DNA of 64,000 bases from Anaeramoeba flamelloides (Eukaryota; Metamonada; Anaeramoebidae). The notes beneath the pieces were generated by a model. It saw nothing but the letters and a program-made list of their open reading frames with translations. It had not been told where the DNA came from and ran no database searches. This document shows positions 12,801-23,649 of the stretch, piece after piece (within the stretch, counting starts at the first letter, position 1; each line of letters opens with the position of its first letter). The stretch is taken from positions 558,001 to 622,000 of the forward strand of contig JANTQA010000015.1 in the NCBI GenBank assembly GCA_027625915.1, written 5' to 3'. The position numbers and the translations under genes are program-made.

Positions 12801-14807
12801 TAAGTTAATTCAAAAATTAAAAATCCTCCGTTTTGATGAATTAATTAATTGTCTCCCTTTGAGAAAAAAAGAATCAGAAAATATAAATTGGTATTCCAAA
12901 AATTTAAAACAACTAGAATATGAACAAGAAAATTTTAGAATTAAAAATTTAGAAAAATAGTTCAAGTTGGAAATGTTAAAAAATATTTAAAAATTATACA
13001 AATCAACAATATTATAAACAAACAGTCGTGTAGTCAAGTGATGTAGAGTCGCTAGGTTTTCTTGAGTTTTCTGTTTATTTAAGAAATGAAATGAAAATTT
13101 ATTTAATTTTCTTTTTATTTCCCAAATTAAAAAAAACCTAATGACAAAAGATATTTAAAATGGAAGGGTTCAACTTCAATTTTAAAACTCAGAAATTTTC
13201 CAAATTACCTTAACAGGTATTCTTATGTTATGAATAAAAATAAATCAAAATATTGTGAATTATGTAAAAAAATAAACAATTTAGAAACCATTGAAGATTT
13301 GGACCATTTTCGACTGGAACTTAGATCCTATGAAAATAATCATAAAATTTGGATATCTGAATTTAAAAAATTTAATACATCTAATATATTAAGGATAATA
13401 ATATTTCTAATATTATAATAAAAAAAGATTCAACGTGCTTATTAACCTTAGTGAGTAATAAACTTATTTTTGAGTCTTGAATAAAATTCCTAAATAAAAA
13501 TTTTGGAATTCGTGAAGTGCCGTCAAGTGCCGTAGAGTGCCTAGGTTTTCTTGAGTTTTTCTGTTTCATTTGTTAAATCTATCGATTTTACAAATAAACA
13601 GAAAACTCAAGAAAACCTAACGGCGCTTTTTTTTAATTTAAGAAATAAACAGAAAATTTATTGAAATTTTCTTTACAGTGATCAAAATAATGCGTGCACA
13701 ACGACTATAATCCGTGTTTCAAAATATTATCTGTGCTTTTTTTTATTCTTATACCAAGGCAATGTCCAATCTACTACCCAATAGTATACCGAAGTACAAA
13801 TCAATTTTGAAAGTAAAGGTCTGGTTATTTTCAGTAAAATTTAAATTATTCACGCAAATAGTTGAATATTTTTCATAATATTCTCAATTTTTTTGAAATT
13901 TTTTGTTTTTTTGATTAAAAAATTTTCTTAAAAATTAACTCTATTTTTTGAGATAAATTTTCCAATTTGATCCTTCATTTTTAGAATTTCTTTTTAAATA
14001 ATAGAACTTTAAGAAACCAGTACCATATTTTTTTAGGGTTTATTATTGGTTTCTTTGATTGGTTAATGTATAGGTCAACTATAACAAAAAAACACGCTTT
14101 TTATTTTGAAACACGCATTAAATTTTTTGGCACGCTTTATTTTGACTACAGTATATTTCTCAAATAAAAAAAAAGCTAATGGCGGTTTTCCAGAATTCAA
14201 AAGAATGGAGAAAAATCATAGATTTTACTCAATTCTTTTAAATTCTGGAAAACCTAACGGCAAACAAGAGGGGTTAATAATCCCTTCCTTAAATAATAAA
14301 AAAAAAAAAAAAAAACGTAATAATGTTTTTTATAATGAACAATATGACCACTTCGAGACTGATCCTTCAAGAAACAACATCTCGAATTAGGATGTATTTT
14401 CAAGCCGAATAAAAGCTGTTCTATTGGGTAAAAAAAAAATTCATTTACCTTGTTGCATAAGAACGTCTCCAAATGAGAGTTTGTTCGTAACCAACCTCTT
14501 CTAGTAATTGATCCTTATTACGGCCCTGTAGTGCGCCGTAATTGCGTTCATTCAATTTCCAAGATTGAAATTTCGGAATATTGGTTGATCCAAGTTGCTC
14601 CAGAATCAAATCTAAGGTTTGGTGTGTTCTTTTTAAAAACGAAGACCAAGTGACATCAAAAATATATCCTTTGTTTTTTAATAAACGACCACACTCTTTT
14701 GATTCTTGTTCGCCCTTTTCACTTAAGCCAACGTCCGTCCAACCAGAGAAAATATTGTCTCTGTTCCAAACAGACTCACCGTGCCTTACAAATACTATTT
14801 GATACAT
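9845..14807 (-). CDS. gpmA: 2,3-bisphosphoglycerate-dependent phosphoglycerate mutase (two exons)
   Basis: Interconverts 3- and 2-phosphoglycerate in cytosolic glycolysis through a phosphohistidine. Exon 1 is 14807-14449 and exon 2 is 10235-9845; together they give 249 residues, the usual length of the dimeric bacterial/eukaryotic dPGM. RHGES places the catalytic histidine at residue 9. KLNERNYGALQG carries the catalytic Glu87, and AHGNS the second histidine at 182. The donor is AAG|GTAAAT and the acceptor CTTAAAG|AC, in phase; the join reads SYATRPPPLTKKD, matching the spacing of SYDVPPPPM in human PGAM1. The 4,213-bp intron (10236-14448) is very large for so small a gene and is packed with repeats. 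Identification is firm; the splice sites are inferred from homology and phase. Confidence 0.93.
11120..11592. mobile_element. MITE-like element, family D, copy 2
   Basis: 473 bp, nearly the same length as D1 (476 bp). It shares internal blocks such as AAATCAATTTTGAAA, ACTCTATTTTTTGAGATA and AATAATAGAACTTTAAGAAA. The ends are a degenerate pair, CAGTGTCCAAAATCAC and its partner near TGTTATTTGGACAACAT. A TA follows the right end; the left flank is not TA. It lies within element L. Confidence 0.65.
11695..12112. mobile_element. inverted-repeat element, family B, copy 1
   Basis: About 418 bp. The left arm runs from GTTGTGGAAAAAAAG through TCAACACGG to TTTTTAATTGGGAACATTAC. The right arm is its complement, ending TTTTTTTCCACAACAG, with arms of more than 50 bp. 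TAA-like bases flank both ends. The left arm has a short internal duplication. A second copy sits in the neurofibromin intron (44977-45495), and element M at 16119 looks related. Confidence 0.75.
12173..12347. mobile_element. TA-flanked MITE, family E, copy 1
   Basis: 175 bp, ending CTGGTATTTGAAT on the left and ATTCAAGTATCAG on the right, with inner TIR parts AATATTTTCACTTC and GAAGTGAAAATTTT. TA dinucleotides flank it at 12171-12172 and 12348-12349, as expected for Tc1/mariner-type insertion. It abuts E2. Confidence 0.8.
12350..12513. mobile_element. TA-flanked MITE, family E, copy 2
   Basis: 164 bp with the same terminal repeats as E1 (CTGGTATTTGAATTC at the left, CAAATGCCAG at the right). 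The TA at 12348-12349 is shared with E1, and another TA follows at 12514-12515. The junction of the two copies makes a near-perfect palindrome of about 75 bp. Confidence 0.8.
13025..13145. repeat. family C repeat, copy 3 (short)
   Basis: It begins with GTGTAGTCAAGTGATGTAGA and GTCGCTAGG, a variant of the iteron array, then TTTTCTTGAGTTTTCTG, an AAATTTATTTAATTTT palindrome and AAAAAACCTAATGAC. It lacks the third hairpin module. Confidence 0.6.
13511..14268. repeat. family C repeat, copy 4, interrupted by D1
   Basis: The clearest copy. Three iterons in tandem (AGTGCCGTCA, AGTGCCGTAG, AGTGCCTAGG) lead into three palindromes. The first has arms of about 30 bp from TAGGTTTTCTTGAGTTTTT. The second is AGAAATAAACAGAAAATTT, split by D1. 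The third runs from CCAGAATTCAAAAGAATGG to TTCTTTTAAATTCTGG. Without D1 the copy is about 280 bp. No coding potential is seen. Confidence 0.75.
13676..14151. mobile_element. TA-flanked element, family D, copy 1, nested in family C
   Basis: 476 bp flanked by TA (13674-13675 and 14152-14153). The terminal repeats are 22 bp with about four mismatches, including TCAAAATAA and GCGTGC. It sits in the middle hairpin of the family C copy, so it arrived later. The interior is AT-rich with no reading frame, typical of a Tc1/mariner-type MITE. Confidence 0.8.
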
Positions 14808-15234
14808 TGGATTGTTAAAATTCGAAAGAAGGAGTTGATTGTGTTTCTGAGATATTTAAATAAACTACTGTTGTTTTGGAAAGAGTAGAGTTTTATTTGT
14901 TTTTCGTTCTCAACCGAAGTGAAATGTTCAAAAGCTAATAAAAAATTAAAAAAATGATATAAAATTCTATGTTTCACGACGAGAATATCACAAAAATTGT
15001 AGTCACTTTTTTTACTTCAGAACACTTTTATTTTTGGAAATTGTTCAAAATTTTATAAGGTATTACAAGATCAAAATTCAACAATTTTCAATCTAAAAAG
15101 TTTTTACATTTCAAACTTTTAAAAAACATGTTATTTAAACAACTTTTGACTTTTTGGGTTTCACAAAACGAGTTTCAGGTTATTGAAAGTTAATTAATTT
15201 TTTTCTTTTCGATAACAGTCAAACCTAAAATCCA

Positions 15235-16026
15235 AAAATTTTCAAAAAGCAGGTAATTCCATTTTTCTGATCAATTGAAAATATTAATAAAATGTCAAAA
15301 AACTACTCCCTTTTTACAGACAAATAATCCAATTACCGAGCAACTTGTAACTATTCCAAATGGGGTATTGGTTAAGTATTCTGAATCCATCATTTTTAAT
15401 TCTTTGGTGAATTCAGAAATCTAAAAAATCCAATATTTATAAAAAATTAATAGAGAATATGACTGAAAAGGAAAATCTATTTTTTATTTTAAATTTTAAA
15501 ATATAAAACATTTTCATCATTTTGAAATATTTGAAAGAATTTGAATTTGAAAGAGGTGTTTGATTAATGCAAATTTTCAGGAAATTTAGAAAAACATTTT
15601 GTAAAAAAATAAATCCTCTCAGGTTCCCCAATAGAAATTTAAAATTTTGAACAAATTATTAAAAAAAAGATATAAAGTAAATAAAAGTCTTATTTCATAA
15701 ATACAACAACAAAATAATTATTATATAGATGATTTCTAATAAATTTAGAATTTATCTAAAGGGAAAATCACAATAAATTTGATTTTCAATTTTCAGTAAT
15801 GTTCCCAATTAATTTTACAAATTTTGGATTTTTTAGATTTCTGAATTCACCAAAGAATTAAAAATGATGGATTCAGAATACTTAACCAATACCCCATTTG
15901 GAATAATTACAAGTTGCTCGGTAATTGGATTATTTGTCTGTAAAATGGGAGTAGTTTTTTGACATTTTATTAATATTTTCAATTGATCAGAAAAATGGAA
16001 TTACCTGCTTTTCGAAAATTTCTCAG
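15235..16026. repeat. near-perfect long inverted repeat N
   Basis: Arms of about 200 bp (15235-15438 and 15820-16026) flank a spacer of about 380 bp. Over the best 165 bp I count only two differences. The spacer is AT-rich with no reading frame. Just inside the right arm is CAGTAATGTTCCCAATTAA, the inner part of a family B terminal repeat. The RNA would fold into a long hairpin. Confidence 0.8.
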
Positions 16027-16118
16027 TTTTGGGCCGAGAGTAAATTTCGAAAAATTTCAATTAAAATTCAAAATTGATCTTTTGTTAAATATTATTTTTT
16101 ACTCTTTTTTTTGGCTTA

Positions 16119-16578
16119 AAGTTGAGAGAAAAATGTTGGACACAGAAAAATGGTTGGACAGCATTGTTAATTAAGAACATTAGTAAAATTGTAAATCAAA
16201 TCCTTTTAATAACGAGGTGAATTTTATATAAATCCAGGTTTAAATGTGTCACAAGTTCTTTAATCTGTGGTGTGTGTAGAAAATAAATTAGAAGGGTTGA
16301 TAACTAAAGTAGATCATGCTATTTTGACAAAAAAATCCTAGTTTTAGTAGAGTTTACTATTAATTCTGAAAATGTTAATTTTTAAACTTGCTTTAGATTA
16401 TAAGAGATAAGGTTTTGAAAAAGTAGAATTTCATTAATTGTTATTCTAATAAGTAGATTGTTGTTATTTTCTTTAGTTATTTCACAAACGAAAGAATTAA
16501 AAATTATTTTGAGTAATGTTCAAAATTAAAATTGCTTTCCAACTATTTTTCTGTGTCCAAGATTTTTCTCTCAACAGC
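16119..16578. mobile_element. TA-flanked inverted-repeat element M
   Basis: 460 bp with arms of about 70 bp that start near GTTGAGAGAAAAATGTTGGA and end near TTTTTCTCTCAACAG, preceded and followed by TA. The inner arm, TTAATTAAGAACATTAGT, resembles the inner arm of family B, so the two probably belong to one Tc1/mariner-like group. Confidence 0.7.
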
Positions 16579-16893
16579 TAAAAAAGATTCTATAAAGTAT
16601 TTGACGTTTGAAAAAATATGAAAGAATATCATAGACTGAAATCTTGCAGACTGGACTTCTGAAAGTTCAAAAAAGTCTTGAAAGTGTTTGTATGGATTGT
16701 ACTATTCTTGTCGTGTATAAGAATCCAATTCTTAAGGGAGTAGCCACGGTAAAGGAAAATTTTTCACTTTTTTGCAATTCTGAAGAGGATCAGAAAATAA
16801 CATTTTTTACTCTGGTTGTAACTCATTGATTTTTATTATTTAAAGTACTTCATTCATTTGATTTTTTAAATTTTTTTTTCAATGTCTCAAAGA

Positions 16894-16994
16894 AATTGCC
16901 ACAATAGAATGTTGAGTTGAATTACTTAAAATAGTGTTTTGAAAGTTGAATAACTTATCTTTTATCCTTCTCTCAACATTCTATTGTGGCATTT
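16894..16994. repeat. small hairpin repeat F
   Basis: The arm TGCCACAATAGAATGTTGAG is mirrored by CTCAACATTCTATTGTGGCA after about 55 bp. The arms match almost perfectly. It could be a tiny MITE or a structured transcript; no second copy is seen in the window. Confidence 0.65.
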
Positions 16995-17589
16995 AATTTT
17001 TTCATTTTTTATTTTTTTATCATTTTTGAGATTTTTTTAATCCTAACAAGATAAAGCAATTAGAACTATTTTTTTTATCAGTGACATTTGGGATTAATGG
17101 ATTTTGTTTAAAAAGAACAAAAACATTACAACTGAAAGAATCATAAAAGGAAACATAAATGGGACTTAAATAGCTAGAAGATTTCTAAAATTAGAATAAT
17201 TAAGTCAAATTATTACTTATTAGGATTTTAAATCGTTGGGTTTAGTGGAATTGGAGAAGTGAATATGATTACTATTTGTTTTAAAATAAATGGAACAAAA
17301 TTTTCATTCAGCTTTCCAAAAATTATAATTTTAAATCAATAACTTTTCAATTTTTTAATTCTGAAAACCAGCTTAAATTATTAATGAACCTTTCAGAAAT
17401 GGGGACTTGTAAAACTTCTTATAATTCTTGGGTTGGAATGTGTTTTTTTGAGGAAAGTTACATGAAAATTTTGATCTTTTTATTTTACAATTAACAGTAT
17501 ATGTTATCAAAGTTTAAACCACAAAATAGCCACCAGTTTTATTCAAAGAATCTGGAATTATCTTCTCCCAAAAAAAAAACTAAACCTCA

Positions 17590-18125
17590 TTCCAAAAATT
17601 TGGACACATCAGAAAATCAAAAATAGGAAAAAAAAAAAACTCAATTTATTATATTTTCCCAAATGTAATATAAAACCATATTTAAGTAACATAGTATTAA
17701 TGTTTTTTAAGTAATCATTTTCATCCAAATATAAGAAAACAATATAAAATAAAAAATCAAAACAAGTGTGTCCAAAAAAAAGGAAACGAGCTGAAATGAT
17801 AGAATTTGAACAAAAAATATATTGGTAGATTTGTCAAAATTACACCAACAATGGTTGATCGATCAAATGATAAGATACCATGCACCGGTTGTATGTGGAT
17901 TTTTCAATTTTTAAAACTCAACACTAACATTCTATCAACCATCTATAAAAAAATTTTCAGATCTAACGAAACAGATTAAGTAACTTAAAAAAAGAAAATG
18001 AAAACAAAAACAAAAAAAGACAAAAAAATGAAATAGTTTGTTGAATTGAAATTAATTTCGAATTGGATGTAAATCATGTTATTGTTATTTTTCCAACTGT
18101 TTAAAATGTGTCCAAATTTATCGAA
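17590..18125. repeat. inverted-repeat pair G1
   Basis: AAATTTGGACACATC near the left edge and ATGTGTCCAAATTT near the right edge are complementary over about 18 bp. A similar pair bounds 61532-61722. The interior is non-coding. Confidence 0.4.
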
Positions 18126-18744
18126 TTAAGTTTATTTTAATAAAAAAATAATAATAAAAAAAACTATTTTATCAAAATAATCTCTTTTTTTTATTGTTGA
18201 ACATTATTAAAAAAAAAAATATCAAATAATTTTTTTAAAAAAATTTTTAGAGAATCGACGATCACACGCCACTAAAATAAAATGTTCTTATCTCATCTCA
18301 CTCAAATTTTTATCATGTCTTATGGTGTAGCTACTCCCTTAAAACGAATCAAAAATCTGACTACAACTCTCTAAAAATCAAGAAGATAAATTAATAGAAA
18401 TTATCTAATAATCTTAATTTGAAATTTAGAGTAATTTAAGACAAACTCAAGAACTAAGTAAACCGTAGTTGCCTATTTGTTTAACAGATCTTTAGTGTAA
18501 TCTTGTAACATCCTAAATCAAAAGAATATTAAAATCCTACATTCGTATGACAACAGAAGAAGTATAGAGAATGGTTTCAGAAGGTATTTTTGTTGAAACA
18601 AAAACATTCCAACAGGAAACATACATATATTAAAAAAAAATTTAGAACTTTTTAAAAGGTTTTTTTCCTTCAGGCCACACATCAGATTTATCTATTTACC
18701 CCTCACTTTTTAAAAATGTCTCAAAAAAATTTAATTTCTTCAAA

Positions 18745-19195
18745 ATGTTTTTCAAAAAGTAGAGAAACAAAAACCTGTAATCAGTTTGAGAAAAACATAC
18801 TTTGAATAAAACCCATGCCTTTTTCTCGTTCCAATGTAAAATCAGATTGAATACCTAATAGTATACCTAAGTTCAAATCAATTTTAAAGGTAAACCCTTT
18901 GTTATTTTCAGTAAATTTTATATTATTCATGCAATTTGTTGAAAATTTTCCAAAATATTCACAAATTTTTCATAATTTTTATTTTTTATAATAATAATTT
19001 ACTCTATTTTTTGAGATATAGGTTGCAGTTTATCCTTTATTTTTAGAATTTCTTTTTTCATTATAGGACTTTAAGAATCCAATACGAAGTTTATTTACTT
19101 GTTTAGTGTTGGTTTAAAAGCTCTTTATTTTCAAGGTATTCTATATAAAGGAAACATGGACTTTTTTTTTTATTGAAACAAGGGTTTACCAAGTT
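18745..19195. mobile_element. degenerate family D element, copy 3
   Basis: The interior aligns with D1 and D2: CTAATAGTATACCTAAGTTC, ATCAATTTTAAAGGTAAA, ACTCTATTTTTTGAGATA and TTTAGAATTTCTTTT. The ends are too worn to define, and no TA duplication is visible. Confidence 0.55.
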
Positions 19196-19289
19196 GGTAT
19201 CAGTTATGATGACAATAGTACTCACTTTTATCAAATATCTGTATTTGATCTTGAAATTTTTAGAAAATTATGAAAAAAAATTAACTTCC

Positions 19290-19425
19290 CTATAGTGCAA
19301 GAACTTGTTAATTTGGTTTCAGATTGATAGATCTTCAACTTGGTCTAAATTTTACAGGTTGTCAAAAAATGAATTTTTTTACAATTTTTATTTCCAAAAT
19401 CAAAAATTGAGAATGAAATAGACAT
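19290..19425 (+). repeat. dispersed repeat J, copy 1
   Basis: It shares a core of about 100 bp with 47855-48005 and 53345-53430. Signature blocks are TTGTTAATTTGGTTTC, GATAGATCTTCAACTTGGT and a following AT-rich part. All three copies have the same orientation. Origin unknown. Confidence 0.45.
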
Positions 19426-20553
19426 AGGTTTATAGATATTTAATTATATGTAAGGTTTTTATGTTGAAAATTTTATTTTATTATGTTCTTTTTTTTTTTT
19501 GAAAAATTGTGAAAAATCCAGTTGCCTAAATCAACAAATTATAAAAAGAAATCATGAGAATCTTCTTCGTTTTAACCAGAGATTCGAAAAAAAATTAACT
19601 ATCTGTAAAAAACTATTTACATTATTTTTTTTTGTTTTATTGTGAAAAAGATAATATGTGATCCCTAATTCTTGATAATTTATTCAGTGGGATATATTTG
19701 ACATATTTTTTTTTTGAAACATATAACAATTATCCTAATTATTTACAAAATATTTGAATAATAATTTGAAAATAAGAGATAAGATCTTTTATCAAAAGTC
19801 GATTGATATATAGGTTCGAAATATATAACAATGAAATAAAAAATATCAATTATTAGAATTCTTTATTTAATTCATGGATAACTGTTATATTAAAAATGGT
19901 CTTAAATTTAGGATTCTTATTTACAAAACAGAATTTAAAAAATGAAAATATGATAATTTCAGCAAATATAAAAAAATTTTAAATACAAAAAAAAATCAAA
20001 AAAAATATTACTTCCTTATTTAGAAAAAGTTATAAAATATAATTAACTTATAAATAATAGAACACATAAAATACAAAAGATTTTATTGAAATATAAAAAG
20101 TTATCCAACTGTTCCAAGGCTACCGTTCAATTTTATCAATATCAAATTTTGATGTTGATATATATTTTTAAAAAAGTTCGATATAATAATAAGAAAGCTT
20201 ATATTGGTAATATTTTTTTATAAATGGTAAATATGAAGAATATTCTGCTAATGTGATCAAATAATAAATTAATTTTTAAGAGGAAATTTTATATCGTTTC
20301 TTAATGAATTTTTGATGTTTAGAGTCATTTTGGATTCTGAAAATTTATTTTTTGAAAATCTGAACAAATTCCTGAATATTGGCTCATTTAGGAATTTTTT
20401 TTTGAGTATGAGATTTATTATTCTCAAATTGAACTTTTTAAAAATTTATATCAACCTCATAATTTGATATAGATAAACTTTCACAGTAGCTTTGGGTTTA
20501 CTGTATTGGAGTACATATATATTGCGTTACTGAAGCATATAGTTGGGAATATG

Positions 20554-20925
20554 TTAGGTTTTTTTTTTAATACAAGAAATATAAAGAAAAATCATAAATT
20601 TTCTATTGATTTCTGTAATTTTAAAAAAAAACGCCATTAGTTTTTCTTGGGTTTTCTTTTTATTTGTACAATCGAAATTTTTTAGAAATTAAATAGAAAA
20701 ATACAAGAAAATCACTTTTAGGTTTTAATTTCCTTTTTAAAATAATACAAAAATTTCTTAAATTTTCTTTTCGTTACAAAAATTATAAAAAAACAATCTA
20801 CATATTTTTCAGAATTTAAACAAATAATGTAAAAAATTAGATTTAATTCAATTATTTTGAATTATGGAAAACCTAGGCACATCACAACACTTGACAGTAC
20901 TTAACAATACCCACCAAAAATATTT
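20554..20925. repeat. family C repeat, copy 5 (reverse orientation)
   Basis: Hairpin modules (GTTTTTCTTGGGTTTTC, AAATTTCTTAAATTTTCTT, TTTCAGAATTTAAACAAAT) are followed at the right end by ACCTAGGCACATCACAACAC and TTGACAGTAC. The latter are iterons in reverse complement. The copy is diverged. Confidence 0.55.
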
Positions 20926-22689
20926 CTTATTGAATTAAAAATCAAAATTATTTCTTTAGAAAACACAATTAGTTTTAAGTTATCTGTAAAACTCAACCAT
21001 TCGATAATTCAGTACATTCACTAAAAAAAATACAATAGATATCACTAATATAATTAATTAATAAATAAATAAATTTTATCTTCTATGTTTAAAATATAAA
21101 CAAAGAAATGATCAAAAAAAATCAATCACTTTATTATGGGTATTACTTTCCTCTGAAAATAAACGATTAATATTCCACAAACAATTAAAAGAAATAAATC
21201 TTAATAAATGGAAAGAATAATCAACAAAGATATTTTGAAATTATTTCCACTAATTAATAATCCTGAAACCTGTATTATTTTACTTTCAAATTTATAAAAG
21301 GAAATTTTAGTTGAATGTCAACTTGAGTGTAATTTACACTACTTCAATAACAACAACAATAATAATAAAATAATAATAAAATATTAATCTTCAACTTGGA
21401 GAAATGAATTATCAATTTGTGAGAGTTTATTAATTACCAGTAATTTTCAGTATAATGAAATCTGATCCTCTTAAGTTTGGAAATGGTATCTAAAACGAAA
21501 AACCAAAAACACAAATAAATTTTAAATAAACATATGAAAGGAGACAATACTATTTAATTAAAAAGGATACTTTTATTATCTAAAAATCTTCTTTTTAACC
21601 ATTTTCCTTGCAATTTAAATAATAAAAATTCTAGAATACTTATTTCAATAATTTTGATTCACTTTTTTCTAGTTTTAATTTTATTTACATTAATTTAACA
21701 TCAATTATCATGTTTTTTTAAATATTTAGAATGATTAAAAAGTTTATTATTATTAAAACTGGCAACTTAGTTCTTCTTGAACACTAAAAGATATATTTTC
21801 ACATTTTAATATTTCAAGTATTTACAATTTTTAAAATAGTTTTAAAATCAGAATTATTATAATATATATCAAGTTATTTTTTTCTTAGAAATTTGAATGA
21901 CTTTCTGAATTTTCTACGTTGATGATATTGATCGAGAATAATCTAATACAAAAAAATCATTTAAGGTATTCTTAATAGAAGGTTAATCGCATTATAATAA
22001 TTTTTCGATTTTTTTTTATGAAAATTAAAAAAAAAAATTTCGAAAAAAATAATGCTAATTTCAAACAAATGTTGTTTACATCTAACATAATTTATTTTTC
22101 GATTTTTCTTCAAATTTATTTACACACTTGTACTACATCTTATTATATAGTAAAATGAAGTAAAAAGTTAGATCACGTTAGAGTATTTTTAAATTTGAGC
22201 TTTTAATAGGTAAATTAGCAATTTTGAAAGCACAAAATAGTTTTGTCATAATGATCAAAAGTCCAAAAAAAAAAAAAAAAATTTGAAAATGTAAAAAGTT
22301 AATTTTTCTTAAAATTCTTTGAAGATACTAATTATTTTATAAGTTTAGAATAATAATTTCAGTATTAATAAAATTCAGATAGATACTAAAATGGAAATAG
22401 TATATTTTTTTTTATCTAAATAGGTTGGAATATCATATAGATTCCTCATAGAAGAGACATCAATAAAATATAAAAAAAATTACAAATACTAAAATAACAA
22501 TTAAAAAAAATCTTTCAACGAGCTTGTAATATACATAATTTCATCTATCTAGAATTATATAGGTAAATAAAATTATCATGAGATAGTTATACAGGTTAAT
22601 TAGTTACAAAAAAAAAAAAAAAAATGTTTAGTGTTGATAAAATCATCTACATTCTTTAAATATAAAGCAACTATGTTCAATTTTTGTAA

Positions 22690-23510
22690 TACCTACTTAA
22701 GGTAGGTCCAAAAAATTTGGTAATTTTTTTTTTTTACATTTCATAAAAAACCATCATTGTTAGTGAAGGTATTCGTTAATTGGCAATACCAAATTAAGTA
22801 TAATATTAATACCAATTAAATCAACGTCTTGAATATTTATTTCAAAATATATTATGATGTAATATTCCTAAAAAATGAAAAAAAAAAAAAAATAGCACTT
22901 TTTTTGGAGAAAACAATGTACTACCAATTTCAATAAAAAACCTGAAAGATAGAAAGGTTATAAAGGATTTTTTAAACAATAAAATGTAGTTATATGTTTT
23001 TAATTCTATTTAAAAATTTGTTGAGATTAAACAAGTTATGAAAACGATTTTTTCAATCAAAAATTAAATAATAAACACCAATTTTCACCACTAATAAATA
23101 TCAGATAAAATCGAGAGCAAAAAATTTAATATCTTTTCTTTATGTAATACAATACTAAGAAACAAATAGAATTATTATCAAGAATCTATAAAGTCAGTTC
23201 CACTTTTAAGGCACAAAGTTTCAACGAAATTTAAGGCACAATAAAAATCTCAAATTAAGGCACAAAATTCAAATTCTAATAAAATAAATTGTAAAAAAAA
23301 AATTACAAATTTTGTGGCTTAATATGAAATTTTTATTGTGCCTTAAATTTCGTTGAAACTTTGTACCTTAAAAGTGGAACTGACTGTAAACGGTATTTAA
23401 TGATTTTATATAATAAAATACTTTTTTTGAAGATTGAGTTGAATAAATATATTTGAAAATAAATTTGTCCCACTTTTTTGGAAATAGCTTATACCATTAA
23501 GTCGAAAGAT
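22690..23510. repeat. dispersed repeat H, copy 1, interrupted by MITE A2
   Basis: The reverse complement of this stretch aligns with 51740-52345 over about 600 bp when the MITE at 23191-23386 is left out. Conserved blocks include GTCCCACTTTTTTGGAAATA near its far end and AACAAGTTATGAAAACGAT in the middle. Non-coding; identity is perhaps 70-75% by eye. Confidence 0.6.
23191..23386. mobile_element. foldback MITE, family A, copy 2
   Basis: 196 bp flanked by TA (23189-23190, 23387-23388). The left end is AAGTCAGTTCCACTTTTAAG and the right end is its complement. Each arm carries spaced copies of AAGGCACAA or close variants. It is inserted in repeat H, whose other copy has the empty site. Confidence 0.85.
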
Positions 23511-23649
23511 ATAAAATATTAGAATAAAACGTAAGGTAAAAAACATTAAAAAAAATTTTTTAAATTTCCAAATTATAGATTTTTTTTTTAATAAAACTTT
23601 TTTTACGAAATAACATTTCTTTTAATTTTAGATGAAGAAATTTGTATTA

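Larger units (their letters stand above)
10236..14448 (-). other. 4.2-kb intron of the phosphoglycerate mutase gene
   Basis: Bounded by GTAAAT and TTAAAG on the minus strand. It contains a 1.8-kb inverted-repeat element (10845-12625) that itself holds family D, B and E elements, then family C repeats (13025-13145 and 13511-14268) with another D element nested inside. Short frames within it (for example 13230-13418 on the plus strand) have no recognisable features. No other gene is supported inside the intron. Confidence 0.8.
16732..18342. mobile_element. possible 1.6-kb element Q with short terminal inverted repeats
   Basis: The ends read TTAAGGGAGTAGCCAC and GTAGCTACTCCCTTAA. The identical outer 13 bp and weaker similarity further in suggest a DNA transposon remnant. 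Inside are a small hairpin (F) and an inverted-repeat pair (G1). No transposase frame is visible. Confidence 0.45.
14808..23649. other. gene-free region between phosphoglycerate mutase and Psf3
   Basis: Almost 9 kb without a supported gene. The start-proximal 200 bp is the presumed promoter of the mutase, but no motif stands out. The rest holds elements N, M, Q (with F and G inside), D3, J1, a family C copy, H1 and MITE A2, listed separately. Stretches at 21000-22690 and 23510-23649 are plain AT-rich DNA in which I see nothing. Confidence 0.6.
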